DNA of 64,000 bases from Lachnospiraceae bacterium (GCA_024682075.1 JAIKZQ010000006.1:62001-126000), one strand, 5' to 3'; positions 24,952 to 33,813 are shown, numbered from the stretch's first letter. Program-made: numbers and translations. Notes: generated by a model from the sequence alone, not told the origin.

Positions 24952-24980
24952 GTGAACACAAGAACCGTCCCCTTGTTCAC
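24952..24980 (-). repeat. GGGGACGGTTC palindromic element, copy F
   Basis: 29 nt, arms GTGAAC/GTTCAC, core in reverse orientation (AAGAACCGTCCCCTT). It ends 11 nt before the ATG at 24992. A good ribosome-site sequence (AAAGGAGA, 24924) upstream now leads only to an 8-codon frame, as if the element had been placed between it and the gene. Confidence 0.85.
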
Positions 24981-24991
24981 CGGGAGAAGAA

Positions 24992-25537
24992 ATGTACCTG
25001 AATAAACTTAAGATTGGCTCTACCAAGGCCGTATGCACAATTTTGATACTGATCGGATCCGTTGTGTGGTTCATCACGATCCTTTTCCTGATCTTTTCTT
25101 TTAGGAGTCTGGACGAAGGCGTCGAATATCTGGTGGCGGGATCGATGGCACTCATATTGTTCGGGGGAGTAGCCACGGCGCTTACCGTTCCTCCGGCTCT
25201 GCTGATCCGCAGGATGTATCGTGCGGAGAAATATGACCGGATCTTTGAAGAAGATCATGACGGAATGGTTTCCTATGAGGTGTTCTCAAGACTTACGGGA
25301 TTCTCCGTTCAGAAGGTCAGAAGTGATATAAGAGTTCTTACCGAGAAAAACATATTCCGCAATATAACCTACGGCTGGGAAGGTGCGATGATCATCATGA
25401 AGCCTGAGACGGAAGGGGACTTCATAAGCGTGGACTGCCCCAACTGCGGAGCTTCCATAAACATGAGGATGAACGGCGGTGCCAGATGCCAGCACTGCGG
25501 AACTTATATGAGATCGGAGAGCCAGAATGTACATTAA
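24992..25537 (+). CDS. Membrane protein with winged-helix-like and zinc-ribbon segments (paralogue 1)
   Basis: 181 residues, not a named family I recognise. Two membrane segments (residues ~15-35 and ~45-72), a middle part that reads like a small helix-turn-helix (GMVSYEVFSRLTGFSVQKVRSDIRVLTEKN) and a C-terminal zinc ribbon (CPNCGASIN...CQHCG). The following gene has the same three parts in the same order, so they are diverged duplicates and overlap by 11 nt. A membrane-held sensor or a structural partner pair is possible. The start has GGGAGAAG upstream, right after a palindromic element. Confidence 0.65.
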   Translation: MYLNKLKIGSTKAVCTILILIGSVVWFITILFLIFSFRSLDEGVEYLVAGSMALILFGGVATALTVPPALLIRRMYRAEKYDRIFEEDHDGMVSYEVFSRLTGFSVQKVRSDIRVLTEKNIFRNITYGWEGAMIIMKPETEGDFISVDCPNCGASINMRMNGGARCQHCGTYMRSESQNVH

Positions 25538-26066
25538 CATGACCAAAATATATATACAGTTAGGAATATGGTCCGTTATTGCGGTTTTTTCTTTTACGAG
25601 CATCTTTGTATTTGTAGGTACTGCCGTGGAATACGGAGACGTCAATACTGTACCCGTTTTCATCATATTTACCCTGATCGCGGCAGCACTTTCGATGAAC
25701 TATATCAAGACTATGGTATACATCACAAGGCTCAAGGCTCTCGATAATGTGTTCAGGGCCGATTCGGACGGTTCCGTGCCTGTCAGTGAGGTTGCGGGTT
25801 ATCTTAATACCACACCTTTAAAGCTCATGCGCATGAAGAATTACGCCGAGAAAAAGAAGATCCTGATCAATCTTGTCTATGATGCCCAGGGTGACAGATT
25901 CATCCTGACCGACCGCTATAATCCCGCAAATCCTGTCACGGATCGTCCTTTTGTGGGCTTGTCCTGTCCGGGATGCGGCGCGGGACTCAAGATCAGGGCA
26001 GGAGCCACCGGAGTGTGCCCGTATTGCGACCGCTCCGTCACGGCTCCCAACATCATGGTCGGATGA
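25527..26066 (+). CDS. Membrane protein with winged-helix-like and zinc-ribbon segments (paralogue 2)
   Basis: 179 residues with the layout of its upstream neighbour: two membrane segments (~10-33 and ~42-62), a PVSEVAGYLNTTPLKLMRMK helix-turn-helix-like part followed by AEKKKILINLVYD, and a C-terminal ribbon with CPGCGAGLK and CPYCD. Identity to paralogue 1 looks low, but the order and spacing agree. Its start overlaps the end of paralogue 1, so equal synthesis is likely. Function unknown. Confidence 0.65.
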   Translation: MYINMTKIYIQLGIWSVIAVFSFTSIFVFVGTAVEYGDVNTVPVFIIFTLIAAALSMNYIKTMVYITRLKALDNVFRADSDGSVPVSEVAGYLNTTPLKLMRMKNYAEKKKILINLVYDAQGDRFILTDRYNPANPVTDRPFVGLSCPGCGAGLKIRAGATGVCPYCDRSVTAPNIMVG

Positions 26067-26117
26067 TGCTTAACCGAGCGTTTATCGCAGATGTCCTGTC
26101 CGTGAGGTCCCTGTAAT

Positions 26118-26146
26118 TTGACAAACCATATCAGTTTCTGTAATAT
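26118..26146 (+). promoter_or_regulatory. Promoter of the CNNM/CBS gene
   Basis: Consensus TTGACA (26118-26123), 17-bp spacer, TAATAT (26141-26146); a ~75-nt leader precedes the ATG at 26228. Confidence 0.8.
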
Positions 26147-26227
26147 CAATATCTAAATACGGAAAGGCTGTTTTGATGCCATCCGTAAATCTGCTATCGG
26201 TAATAGGAGGAATTTTTTAATCTTTAT

Positions 26228-27589
26228 ATGGACAGTCCCGGCCCCATACAAGTTGTATCGTTAATAATTCTAATATTCTTATCAGGTTTTTTCTCTTCGG
26301 CGGAGACGGCTTTCGTTTCGTGCAATAAGGCACGGATGAGGAGCCTTGCTGATGACGGCGACAAGAAAGCCGCCAGAGTTCTTCGCATCCTTGAAAAAGG
26401 TTCCAAAATGCTCAGCACAGTGCTGATAGGCAATAATATCGTTAATCTGTCCGCATCCGCGATCTCCACGATGCTCGCGACAGAGTATTTTGGCATGCCG
26501 GTCGGTATAATGACCGGAATCCTTACTTTTGTTATCCTGATAGTGGGAGAAGTGGTTCCCAAGACCTGGGCCACGGTCTCGGCTGACAAGATGGCAATGT
26601 ATTACAGCATCATCATAAGCTCCCTTATGGTGGTCTTCACGCCGCTCATCTTTATCGTGGACGGAATTTCCAAGATAATCCTCTTCATCATGAGAGTGGA
26701 TCCCGACAAGAAGACCGATGCCATCACTGAGGACGCCATCAAGACCTATGTCGATGTAAGCCACGAGGATGGCGAGATAGAGCCCGAAGAGCGTGAGATG
26801 ATCTATAATCTTTTCGATTTCACCGATCATGTTGCCAAGGACATAATGATCCCCAAGGTGCGCATGGTGTGCATAGACGTCGAAAGTACTTATGACGAGG
26901 TGCTCGCTGTTTTCCGTGAGTGCATGTACACAAGGCTTCCCGTATATGAAGGTGAAAAGGAACATATCATCGGCGTCATCAACATGAAGGAATTCATCGG
27001 ACTTGATGATCATGACAGCTTTAAAGTACGCGACATAATGCGTGAAGCGTATTTTACCCATGAATTCAAGAAAACGCAGGATCTGCTCGCTCAGATGCGA
27101 AAAGAAACCTTCAACATCGTATTTGTCTTGAGCGAATACGGCACGATGGAGGGAATGATCACCCTTGAGGACCTGCTTGAGGAACTTGTCGGAGAGATAA
27201 GGGATGAATTCGATGAGGATGAAAAAGAACTCATCAAGAAGCAGGAAGACGGAAAATATGTGGTCGAGGGTGCGCTGAGCATCGATGACTTCAACGAGGC
27301 GGTCGGAACTACGCTTTCCAGCGAGGAATATGATTCCATAGGCGGCATCATCATAGAACACCTGGATCATATGCCGGAGGACGGCGAGGAAGTTACCCTT
27401 GATGACGGAACCGTGCTGAAGGTAGCGGGAATTGACCAGAACCGCATAGTTGAAGTGGAGATAACGCTTTCCGAATCCGCGCTGGAGGAAATAGCCAAGA
27501 AGGCTGAATCCGAAGCTGATGCAGAAGAGGAAGATAATGAGATCCAGAGCGGTGAAAAGGCAGACACTGTTGAGGCAAAGAAGGACTGA
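26228..27589 (+). CDS. CNNM/CorC-type membrane protein with CBS pair
   Basis: 453 residues: a DUF21 (CNNM) transmembrane domain in residues 1-~190 (FFSSAETAFVSCNKAR near the start, VGEVVPKTWATVS), a CBS pair at ~215-335, a CorC/HlyC C-terminal domain (~350-430, DGTVLKVAGIDQNRIVEVE) and an acidic tail. Relatives export magnesium or other divalent cations; the older name hemolysin C is misleading. The AGGAGG site lies 16 nt before ATG 26228, longer than usual, but no nearer start codon is in frame. Own promoter at 26118. Confidence 0.9.
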   Translation: MDSPGPIQVVSLIILIFLSGFFSSAETAFVSCNKARMRSLADDGDKKAARVLRILEKGSKMLSTVLIGNNIVNLSASAISTMLATEYFGMPVGIMTGILTFVILIVGEVVPKTWATVSADKMAMYYSIIISSLMVVFTPLIFIVDGISKIILFIMRVDPDKKTDAITEDAIKTYVDVSHEDGEIEPEEREMIYNLFDFTDHVAKDIMIPKVRMVCIDVESTYDEVLAVFRECMYTRLPVYEGEKEHIIGVINMKEFIGLDDHDSFKVRDIMREAYFTHEFKKTQDLLAQMRKETFNIVFVLSEYGTMEGMITLEDLLEELVGEIRDEFDEDEKELIKKQEDGKYVVEGALSIDDFNEAVGTTLSSEEYDSIGGIIIEHLDHMPEDGEEVTLDDGTVLKVAGIDQNRIVEVEITLSESALEEIAKKAESEADAEEEDNEIQSGEKADTVEAKKD

Positions 27590-27640
27590 TCCCGGGCAGG
27601 ATGCTTTCACGGACGGCAAAAATCCGCAGGAAACACTTAC

Positions 27641-27669
27641 TTGCCAAGTTCGGCTTATTATGCTATTAT
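27641..27669 (+). promoter_or_regulatory. Promoter of the SCIFF peptide gene
   Basis: TTGCCA (27641-27646), 17-bp spacer, TATTAT (27664-27669). The ~63-nt leader contains a small inverted repeat ATGCGT-TTT-ACGCAT (27709-27723) just before the AGGAGG site. Confidence 0.75.
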
Positions 27670-27738
27670 CTACAAGGTTCTTAGAAGTACCATAAATTTA
27701 TGTAATTAATGCGTTTTACGCATGTTTAGGAGGAAATC

Positions 27739-27885
27739 ATGAAGCATATTCAGACTCTTCAGACAAGAGATCTCAAGGAATCAGCAGTAAAGGGCGGATG
27801 CGGTGAGTGCCAGACCTCTTGCCAGTCTGCTTGTAAGACTTCCTGCACCGTAGGCAACCAGTCCTGCGAGCAGCTTAAGAAGTGA
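27739..27885 (+). CDS. scfA: SCIFF ribosomal peptide precursor
   Basis: 48 residues: opening MKHIQTLQTRDLKES, then six cysteines at 21, 24, 28, 32, 36 and 43 (pattern CGEC, TSC, SAC, TSC, QSC). This is the six-cysteines-in-forty-five-residues peptide almost universal in clostridia. The downstream radical SAM enzyme ties a Cys sulphur to a neighbouring residue, making a thioether-bridged peptide (ranthipeptide class). AGGAGG lies 6 nt before the ATG and a strong promoter 70 nt upstream. The maturase gene begins 87 nt downstream. Proposed roles include cell-density signalling; none can be read here. Confidence 0.95.
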   Translation: MKHIQTLQTRDLKESAVKGGCGECQTSCQSACKTSCTVGNQSCEQLKK

Positions 27886-27972
27886 TGTATTGATATACGG
27901 CCGGGCTATGTCCCGGATAAGTGGAGCAGTGTCTGAAATATGACACTGCTTTATTATGTCAAAGGAGTTTTC

Positions 27973-29379
27973 ATGATCCATCAGTTCAAAAGTGAAGGTT
28001 ACAATATAGTCCTGGATGTCAACAGCGGCGCAGTTCATGTTGTTGATGACCTCGTGTATGATCTCGTCAAGGTGGTTGAGCCTATCTATGCCGGTGGCGT
28101 CACCGACGTTGACACAATGAAGGCTGCCGTGCTTGTTGCAGGCGATCTGTCTGCTTCGGATGAGGAGATCGGGGAAGCGGTTGAGGAGATAATGGAACTT
28201 GCCAAGGCGGGCAAGCTCTTTTCCAAGGATGTATATGAGCCATACATTGATAAGTTCAAGGAAAGAGGAAGCTATGTAAAGGCTCTCTGCCTTCATATAG
28301 CTCATGACTGCAATCTTGCCTGCAAGTACTGTTTTGCAAGTGAGGGTGAGTATAACGGCGAAAGAGGCCTGATGAGCGCTGAGGTTGGCAAAAAGGCTCT
28401 GGATCTTCTGGTCAGGGAATCCGGATCTCATGTCAATCTCGAGGTCGATTTCTTCGGCGGTGAGCCCACTCTTAATTTCGATGTGGTTAAGGAGATCGTC
28501 CGCTACGGAAGAAGCCTTGAAAAAGAGCATAACAAGAAATTCCGCTTTACACTCACTACGAACGGAATTCTCCTTAATGACGATATTCAGGAATTTGCCA
28601 ATAAGGAAATGAGCAACATGGTCCTCTCGATCGACGGCCGCAAGGAGATCAACGACCGCATGCGTCCCACAAGAGGCGGACAGGGCAGTTACGATACCAT
28701 TATCCCCAAGTTCATCAAAGCAGCCGAGTCCAGGAACCAGATGAATTATTATGTCAGGGGTACATATACCAAGTTCAATAAGGACTTCTCCGAGGACGTG
28801 CTCCATCTTGCAGATCTGGGATTCGAGCAGATATCGGTCGAGCCTGTCGTGGCCCAGCCTGAGGATGATTACGCTCTCTCCATGGAGGATGTTCCTTTCC
28901 TCAAGGATCAGTATGACAAGCTCGCTCATGAGATGCTTATAAGAAGAAAAGACGGAAAACCGTTCAATTTCTTCCATTTCATGATAGATCTTTCCGGCGG
29001 TCCCTGTGTATATAAGAGGCTTTCCGGCTGCGGTGCGGGCTGTGAATACCTTGCCGTGACACCCTGGGGAGACCTTTATCCCTGCCATCAGTTCGTCGGT
29101 AACGAGAAATTCCTCATGGGAAATGTCGACGAAGGCGTGACAAAGCCCGAGATCAGGGACAGATTTGCCGCATGCAACGTATATTCCAAGCCTGCCTGCA
29201 AGGATTGTTTTGCCAAGTTCTACTGCAGCGGTGGATGTGCGGCCAATTCCTACAATTTTCACGGCGACATCACATCTTCCTATGAAGTCGGATGCGAGCT
29301 GCAGAAAAAGAGGGTGGAGTGTGCGATAATGCTTAAATGCGCCGAGGCATTCGGAAAAGACGAAAACACTGCCGAATAA
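27973..29379 (+). CDS. scfB: SCIFF radical SAM/SPASM maturase
   Basis: 468 residues. An N-terminal RRE-like leader-binding region is followed by the radical SAM cysteines C113, C117 and C120 (CNLACKYC), DFFGGEPTLNFD, LTTNGILL, and a C-terminal SPASM region with many cysteines (SGCGAGCEYLAV, PCHQF, CKDCFAKFYCSGGC), which holds auxiliary [4Fe-4S] clusters. It forms thioether links in the SCIFF peptide encoded just upstream. I start it at ATG 27973 with AAAGGAG upstream; an earlier in-frame start at 27940 has no ribosome site. Confidence 0.95.
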   Translation: MIHQFKSEGYNIVLDVNSGAVHVVDDLVYDLVKVVEPIYAGGVTDVDTMKAAVLVAGDLSASDEEIGEAVEEIMELAKAGKLFSKDVYEPYIDKFKERGSYVKALCLHIAHDCNLACKYCFASEGEYNGERGLMSAEVGKKALDLLVRESGSHVNLEVDFFGGEPTLNFDVVKEIVRYGRSLEKEHNKKFRFTLTTNGILLNDDIQEFANKEMSNMVLSIDGRKEINDRMRPTRGGQGSYDTIIPKFIKAAESRNQMNYYVRGTYTKFNKDFSEDVLHLADLGFEQISVEPVVAQPEDDYALSMEDVPFLKDQYDKLAHEMLIRRKDGKPFNFFHFMIDLSGGPCVYKRLSGCGAGCEYLAVTPWGDLYPCHQFVGNEKFLMGNVDEGVTKPEIRDRFAACNVYSKPACKDCFAKFYCSGGCAANSYNFHGDITSSYEVGCELQKKRVECAIMLKCAEAFGKDENTAE

Positions 29380-29468
29380 CCCTGTTCGGATTGATTTTTC
29401 TTTTAATAGGTAGTAGTATTTTTTTGTTTGGTTTTTAAGTACTTATATTTGAAAGGAATTTTTGGGTC

Positions 29469-31709
29469 ATGAAAAAAAGTAAGGCTTTTGCCATAATCCT
29501 GATCGTCCTGCTCCTTACCGTTGGAATAGGATATATGGACATCTGGGGATATGACGGAAACGGCACCGGTAATGCCTCTGATATCAAGCTTGGTCTTGAT
29601 CTTGCAGGTGGTGTCAGCATCACGTATCAGGTTGTCGGAGAGGAGAATCCTTCCGAGACCGACATGGCGGATACCATTTACAAGCTCCAGCAGAGAGTTG
29701 CCAATTACTCCACTGAAGCTCAGGTATACCAGGAGGGCTCCAATCGTATAGCTATCGAGATTCCCGGTGTCACCGATGCCGAGGCTATTCTTGCACAGCT
29801 CGGCCGTCCCGGAGCTCTGTATTTTATCTCTCAGACAGACGCAGACGGAAACCCCAACTACACCACACAGGGCGATGTTACCGTACTTAACAAGAGCATT
29901 GACGAGCTCATGGCTGACGGATCGATCGTAATATCCGGTACAGATGTTGCGGATGCAAGAGCCGTGTCACAGACCAACAGCATGAACAATCTTGAGTATG
30001 CGGTGTCTCTTTCTCTTACTCCCGAAGGTACCACCAAGTTCGCACAGGCTACACAGAATGCCGTGATGAACGGATATCAGACTATCGGTATTTACTACGA
30101 CGGACAATTCGTGAGTGTACCCAGGGTCAATGAGGTCATCGCAAACGGTTCCGCATCGATCACCGGCAGCTTTACTTATGAAGAAGCCGAGAATCTCGCA
30201 TCTACCATAAGGATCGGTGGCCTTTCACTTGAACTTGAAGAGCTTCATTCCAAGGTTGTCGGTGCACAGCTCGGAATAGATGCCATCAATACCTCACTCA
30301 AGGCCGGTGCTATCGGACTTGCCATAGTTGCGGTCTTCATGATCATCATCTATTTCATTCCCGGACTTGCTTCCGCAATCGCTCTTTGCCTTTATGTCGC
30401 ACTTATCGTGCTGCTCCTTATCGGATTTAATGACGTTCTTACACTGACCCTTCCCGGAATTGCAGGTATCATCCTTTCAATCGGTATGGCAGTCGACGCC
30501 AATGTCGTTGTTTTTGCCCGTATCAGAGAAGAGCTCGGAAAGGGCGACAGCGTTGAGAGCGCCATCAATACAGGTTATGCAAAGGCTCTTTCCGCCATCA
30601 TCGACGGTAACGTCACGACCCTCATTGCAGCGATCGTGCTCATGATACTCGGACCTTCCAATGTAAAGGGCTTTGCACAGACCCTTGCACTCGGTATCGT
30701 TGTATCGATGTTCACAGCTCTTTTCATCACCAAGTGGATAATGAAGTCATTCTATGCTCTCGGATTAAGGGATGTTGCTTTTTACGGAAAAGGCAAGGAG
30801 AGGAAGACGATCGATTTCCTCAGCAAGAAGGGAATCTTCATCGCTGTTTCAGTCATCGTTATCCTCGCAGGATTCGGATTCATGGGAATGAATGCATCCA
30901 AGGGTAACGGAGCACTCAATTATTCCCTTGATTTCGTCGGCGGAACCGCCACAACCGTTGATTTCGACCGCAGCTATACACTTCAGGAGCTTAATGACAC
31001 GGTCGTGCCCAGGATCGCAGCTGTTACCGGAAGCAATGTTCAGGTTCAGACCGTTCAGAATTCCAACGAAGTCATCTTCAAGACTTCAACGCTCGCATCC
31101 GCTGTCAGAAGTTCACTCGAGGACATGCTTGCAAACGAATTCGGTGTAAACCGTACCAGCATCACGACGGAGACCATTTCCTCTACGATTTCGGATGAGA
31201 TGAAGAGAGATACCATCATCGCAGTCATTGTTGCGATCATCTGCATGCTCATCTATATAAGGGTAAGATTCAAGGACATCCGTTTCGGTGTTTCATCAGT
31301 CCTTGCCCTCATGCATGACGTTCTTGTTGTCCTTGCTTTCTATGCAGCGGCAAGAGTTTCGGTCAGCAACACGTTCGTGGCCTGTATGCTGACGATAGTC
31401 GGTTATTCGATCAATGCCACGATCGTCATTTTCGACCGTGTAAGGGAAAACATGAAAAATGCCGGCAAGGCAGATGTGCTTCCCATAGTGAACAAGAGCG
31501 TTACCCAGACCCTTTCAAGAAGCATTTTCACTTCGCTCACAACATTCGTGATGGTAGCACTCCTGTACTTCTTCGGAGTATCAAGCATCAAGGATTTCGC
31601 TCTTCCTCTCATGGTAGGAATCGGATGCGGATGCTATTCATCTGTATGTCTTGCAGGAGCATTCTGGATCATTTTGTCCAAGAAATTCCCTGCAAAGGAA
31701 AAGAACTGA
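29469..31709 (+). CDS. secDF: SecDF fused protein-export membrane protein
   Basis: 746 residues, SecD and SecF in one chain. The SecD half has an N-terminal membrane segment, GLDLAGGVSITYQV, the P1 extracytoplasmic domain and RIGGLSLELEE..VVGAQLG before six-segment membrane block 1. The SecF half starts near residue 450 (FLSKKGIFIAVSV, LDFVGGTATTVDFD) with membrane block 2. It uses the proton or sodium gradient to help pull proteins through SecYEG. The secD-secF fusion is known in firmicutes. RBS GAAAGGA. A terminator follows at 31731, then recJ. Confidence 0.95.
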   Translation: MKKSKAFAIILIVLLLTVGIGYMDIWGYDGNGTGNASDIKLGLDLAGGVSITYQVVGEENPSETDMADTIYKLQQRVANYSTEAQVYQEGSNRIAIEIPGVTDAEAILAQLGRPGALYFISQTDADGNPNYTTQGDVTVLNKSIDELMADGSIVISGTDVADARAVSQTNSMNNLEYAVSLSLTPEGTTKFAQATQNAVMNGYQTIGIYYDGQFVSVPRVNEVIANGSASITGSFTYEEAENLASTIRIGGLSLELEELHSKVVGAQLGIDAINTSLKAGAIGLAIVAVFMIIIYFIPGLASAIALCLYVALIVLLLIGFNDVLTLTLPGIAGIILSIGMAVDANVVVFARIREELGKGDSVESAINTGYAKALSAIIDGNVTTLIAAIVLMILGPSNVKGFAQTLALGIVVSMFTALFITKWIMKSFYALGLRDVAFYGKGKERKTIDFLSKKGIFIAVSVIVILAGFGFMGMNASKGNGALNYSLDFVGGTATTVDFDRSYTLQELNDTVVPRIAAVTGSNVQVQTVQNSNEVIFKTSTLASAVRSSLEDMLANEFGVNRTSITTETISSTISDEMKRDTIIAVIVAIICMLIYIRVRFKDIRFGVSSVLALMHDVLVVLAFYAAARVSVSNTFVACMLTIVGYSINATIVIFDRVRENMKNAGKADVLPIVNKSVTQTLSRSIFTSLTTFVMVALLYFFGVSSIKDFALPLMVGIGCGCYSSVCLAGAFWIILSKKFPAKEKN

Positions 31710-31730
31710 TCTTAATGGTTTAACTATCAA

Positions 31731-31758
31731 CGGGGACAATCCAATGTCCCCGTTTTTT
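31731..31758 (+). terminator. Terminator after secDF
   Basis: CGGGGACA (31731-31738), loop ATCCAA, TGTCCCCG (31745-31752), six T. Though it contains GGGGAC, it is an ordinary terminator and not a member of the palindromic family. Confidence 0.92.
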
Positions 31759-31785
31759 AATTAATCAGCAAGGGCCGGATTATAC

Positions 31786-33609
31786 ATGGAAAAATGGATC
31801 AAGATCAACAATGAAAAGAACACGGGAATCTTCAGGCAATGGGGCGAGGAACTTTCCATAGATCCCCTTTGTGCTCTGGTGATAAGAAACCGCGGAGCCG
31901 AAGACATAGAACAGGCAAGGAGGTATCTTGAGGGTGGCATGGATATCCTGCACGACCCCTTCCTGCTGCCGGATATGGATAAGGCTGTCACGGAACTGAT
32001 ATCGGCCATAGATGAAGGAGAGAAGATCCGCATTATAGGTGACTATGATGTCGACGGAGTTACCTCGACATTCATTCTTGTAAAATGTATCACCGCAGCG
32101 GGAGGCATGGTATCATATGCGATCCCCGACAGGCTTAAGGACGGATACGGTATCAATGACGATCTTGTAAGAAAATGTGCGGAAGACAGCATAGATCTTA
32201 TCATCACCTGTGATAACGGGATTGCCGCCGCATCCCAGATCGTTCTTGCAAAGGATCTGGGAATAAATGTCATAGTCACCGATCATCATCAGGTGCCGTT
32301 TGATGAAGACGGGCAGGGCACAAGACGCGAGATTCTTCCCGAATGTCTGGCTGTCGTCGATCCTCACAGAGAGGGCAGTGCATATCCGTATAAAGGCATA
32401 TGCGGTGCAATGGTCGCATATAAATACATGGCAGCACTGCTTGAAAAGTTTCCTTCGGAAAAACTCCGGAAAGCTCTCGAAGAGTGCATTCAGTTTGCCG
32501 CTCTCGGCACGGCGTGCGATGTCATGGATCTGTGTGATGAGAACAGGGTGATGGTCAGAGAAGGTCTCAGACAGATGGAAAAGACAGGGAATACCGGACT
32601 TAAGGCTCTCATGAACGCTAACAGGCTGGAGGATTCGCACTTAAGCGCATACTCTCTTTCTTTTGTCATAGGACCGTGCATCAACTCGACCGGAAGACTC
32701 GAGAGTGCGAAGGAATCCGTGAATCTGCTTCTTTCCGATGATTATGAAAAGTGTCTCGGGGATGCTCTCAGGATCCGTGAACTGAATGATTCGAGAAAAA
32801 ACATGACACAGTCCGGACTTAAGAAAGCTGTCTCGATGATAGAAAGTGAAAACATGCTTTCCGATAAGGTCCTGGTAATATATCTTCCCGAACTGCACGA
32901 GAGCATAGCGGGACTTGTTGCGGGCAAGATAAAGGAAAGCTATAACCGTCCCGTACTGGTGATAACAAGAGGCGAGGACGGGCTTAAAGGCTCCGGAAGG
33001 TCGATACCTGCTTATAACATGTTCGAGAAGATGTCCGAGGTGAAAGATCTCTTTACCAAATTCGGCGGACATGCAATGGCTGCGGGCTTTTCCCTGGAAG
33101 AAGAGAACCTCGGTGCTCTGAAGAAGGAACTGAACGAAAGGGCGGGACTTACGGAGGAAGATCTTGTAAGGGAAGTAAGATATGATTCCGAGATAGGGTC
33201 TTTGTCGTATCCTTCAGTCAGGCTTATAAGGGATCTGGAAAAGATCGAGCCGATAGGTGCGGGCAATCCGGGAGCACTTTTTGCCACCATGGACGTGACC
33301 GTGGAAAAAGTATCCAGAATGGGCAAGGAAAAACAGTACGGAAGTCTTAACGTTAGGAAATTCAATGCTGCAAAAAAGAATAATGACTATATCAGGATGA
33401 CATATTTCGGAGACATGGACGCATTTGACAGGTATGTTGACGAAGAATTCGGACCCGGAACAAGCGAAAAACTGTATTCCGGAGCCGGAAAAATCGACAT
33501 TGATATATGTTATGAGCTGAAGATCAATAATTTTCGCGGAAACGAAACGGTTGACTACAGGCTTAAGAATTACCGTAAACACTGCATTCCACAGGAAACT
33601 GAAAAATAG
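31786..33609 (+). CDS. recJ: Single-strand-specific exonuclease RecJ
   Basis: 607 residues. DHH phosphoesterase motifs with metal ligands: GDYDVDGVTSTF (~83), CDNGIAA (~145), TDHHQVP (~165) and VDPHR; the DHHA1 domain has KFGGHAMAAGFSLEEE (~425); an OB-fold-like C-terminal region contains LEKIEPIGAGNPGALFA. It degrades 5'-ended single-stranded DNA in recombination and mismatch repair. The ATG at 31786 has only a weak site. In many clostridia recJ is directly followed by apt and rel; here that run is broken, with those genes at 3.2-6.0 kb. Confidence 0.93.
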   Translation: MEKWIKINNEKNTGIFRQWGEELSIDPLCALVIRNRGAEDIEQARRYLEGGMDILHDPFLLPDMDKAVTELISAIDEGEKIRIIGDYDVDGVTSTFILVKCITAAGGMVSYAIPDRLKDGYGINDDLVRKCAEDSIDLIITCDNGIAAASQIVLAKDLGINVIVTDHHQVPFDEDGQGTRREILPECLAVVDPHREGSAYPYKGICGAMVAYKYMAALLEKFPSEKLRKALEECIQFAALGTACDVMDLCDENRVMVREGLRQMEKTGNTGLKALMNANRLEDSHLSAYSLSFVIGPCINSTGRLESAKESVNLLLSDDYEKCLGDALRIRELNDSRKNMTQSGLKKAVSMIESENMLSDKVLVIYLPELHESIAGLVAGKIKESYNRPVLVITRGEDGLKGSGRSIPAYNMFEKMSEVKDLFTKFGGHAMAAGFSLEEENLGALKKELNERAGLTEEDLVREVRYDSEIGSLSYPSVRLIRDLEKIEPIGAGNPGALFATMDVTVEKVSRMGKEKQYGSLNVRKFNAAKKNNDYIRMTYFGDMDAFDRYVDEEFGPGTSEKLYSGAGKIDIDICYELKINNFRGNETVDYRLKNYRKHCIPQETEK

Positions 33610-33692
33610 TTTATAGTTTCTTAATACACTTTATTTTTTTATCAGAGTTCGTACACATTTATGACACATTTTTATTTTATAGTCTTATCAAG

Positions 33693-33714
33693 ATAACTAA
33701 TAAGAGTTAGTTAT
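33693..33714. promoter_or_regulatory. Perfect inverted repeat in the recJ-priA gap
   Basis: ATAACTAA (33693-33700), spacer TAAGAG, TTAGTTAT (33707-33714), perfect 8-bp arms in an AT-rich 110-nt stretch after recJ. It could be an operator or a weak transcript end; no T-run follows directly. Confidence 0.35.
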
Positions 33715-33737
33715 TCTCCCCCCTCATAAGAAACGGG

Positions 33738-33767
33738 AAAGAGCTGCGGATTCGTCCGGAGCTCTTT
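33738..33767 (+). terminator. Terminator between recJ and priA
   Basis: AAAGAGCT with inner CGGA (33738-33750), loop TTCG, TCCG and AGCTCTTT (33755-33767), ending in T's. It lies 129 nt after the recJ stop and just before the priA promoter. Confidence 0.85.
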
Positions 33768-33784
33768 TTCGTTATATGCGGCAA

Positions 33785-33813
33785 TTGTTAGCAGGCACCG
33801 GTTGGAGTATAAT
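33785..33813 (+). promoter_or_regulatory. Promoter of the priA-def-fmt-rsmB-rlmN operon
   Basis: TTGTTA (33785-33790), 17-bp spacer, TATAAT (33808-33813). Transcription would start near 33820, so start codons at or before that point cannot be used. Confidence 0.8.

Noticed and set aside
23645..26066. Complete Thoeris defence system
   Set aside because: No ThsA-like SLOG/SIR2 or NAD-binding effector is present; the neighbours are zinc-ribbon membrane proteins. Only the TIR protein itself is supportable.
26282..27619. Long minus-strand open frame (445 codons) opposite the CNNM/CBS gene
   Set aside because: It is a codon-bias shadow: the plus-strand frame has clear DUF21, CBS and CorC domains, while the antisense reading has no recognisable motif or ribosome site.
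27781..29262. Minus-strand open frame (493 codons) opposite the SCIFF maturase
   Set aside because: Shadow of the radical SAM gene; no domain pattern, and it would also run over the SCIFF precursor.
31731..31758. Another copy of the GGGGACGGTTC element
   Set aside because: It shares only GGGGAC, its arms pair that sequence with itself, and a T6 run follows, so it is a normal terminator.
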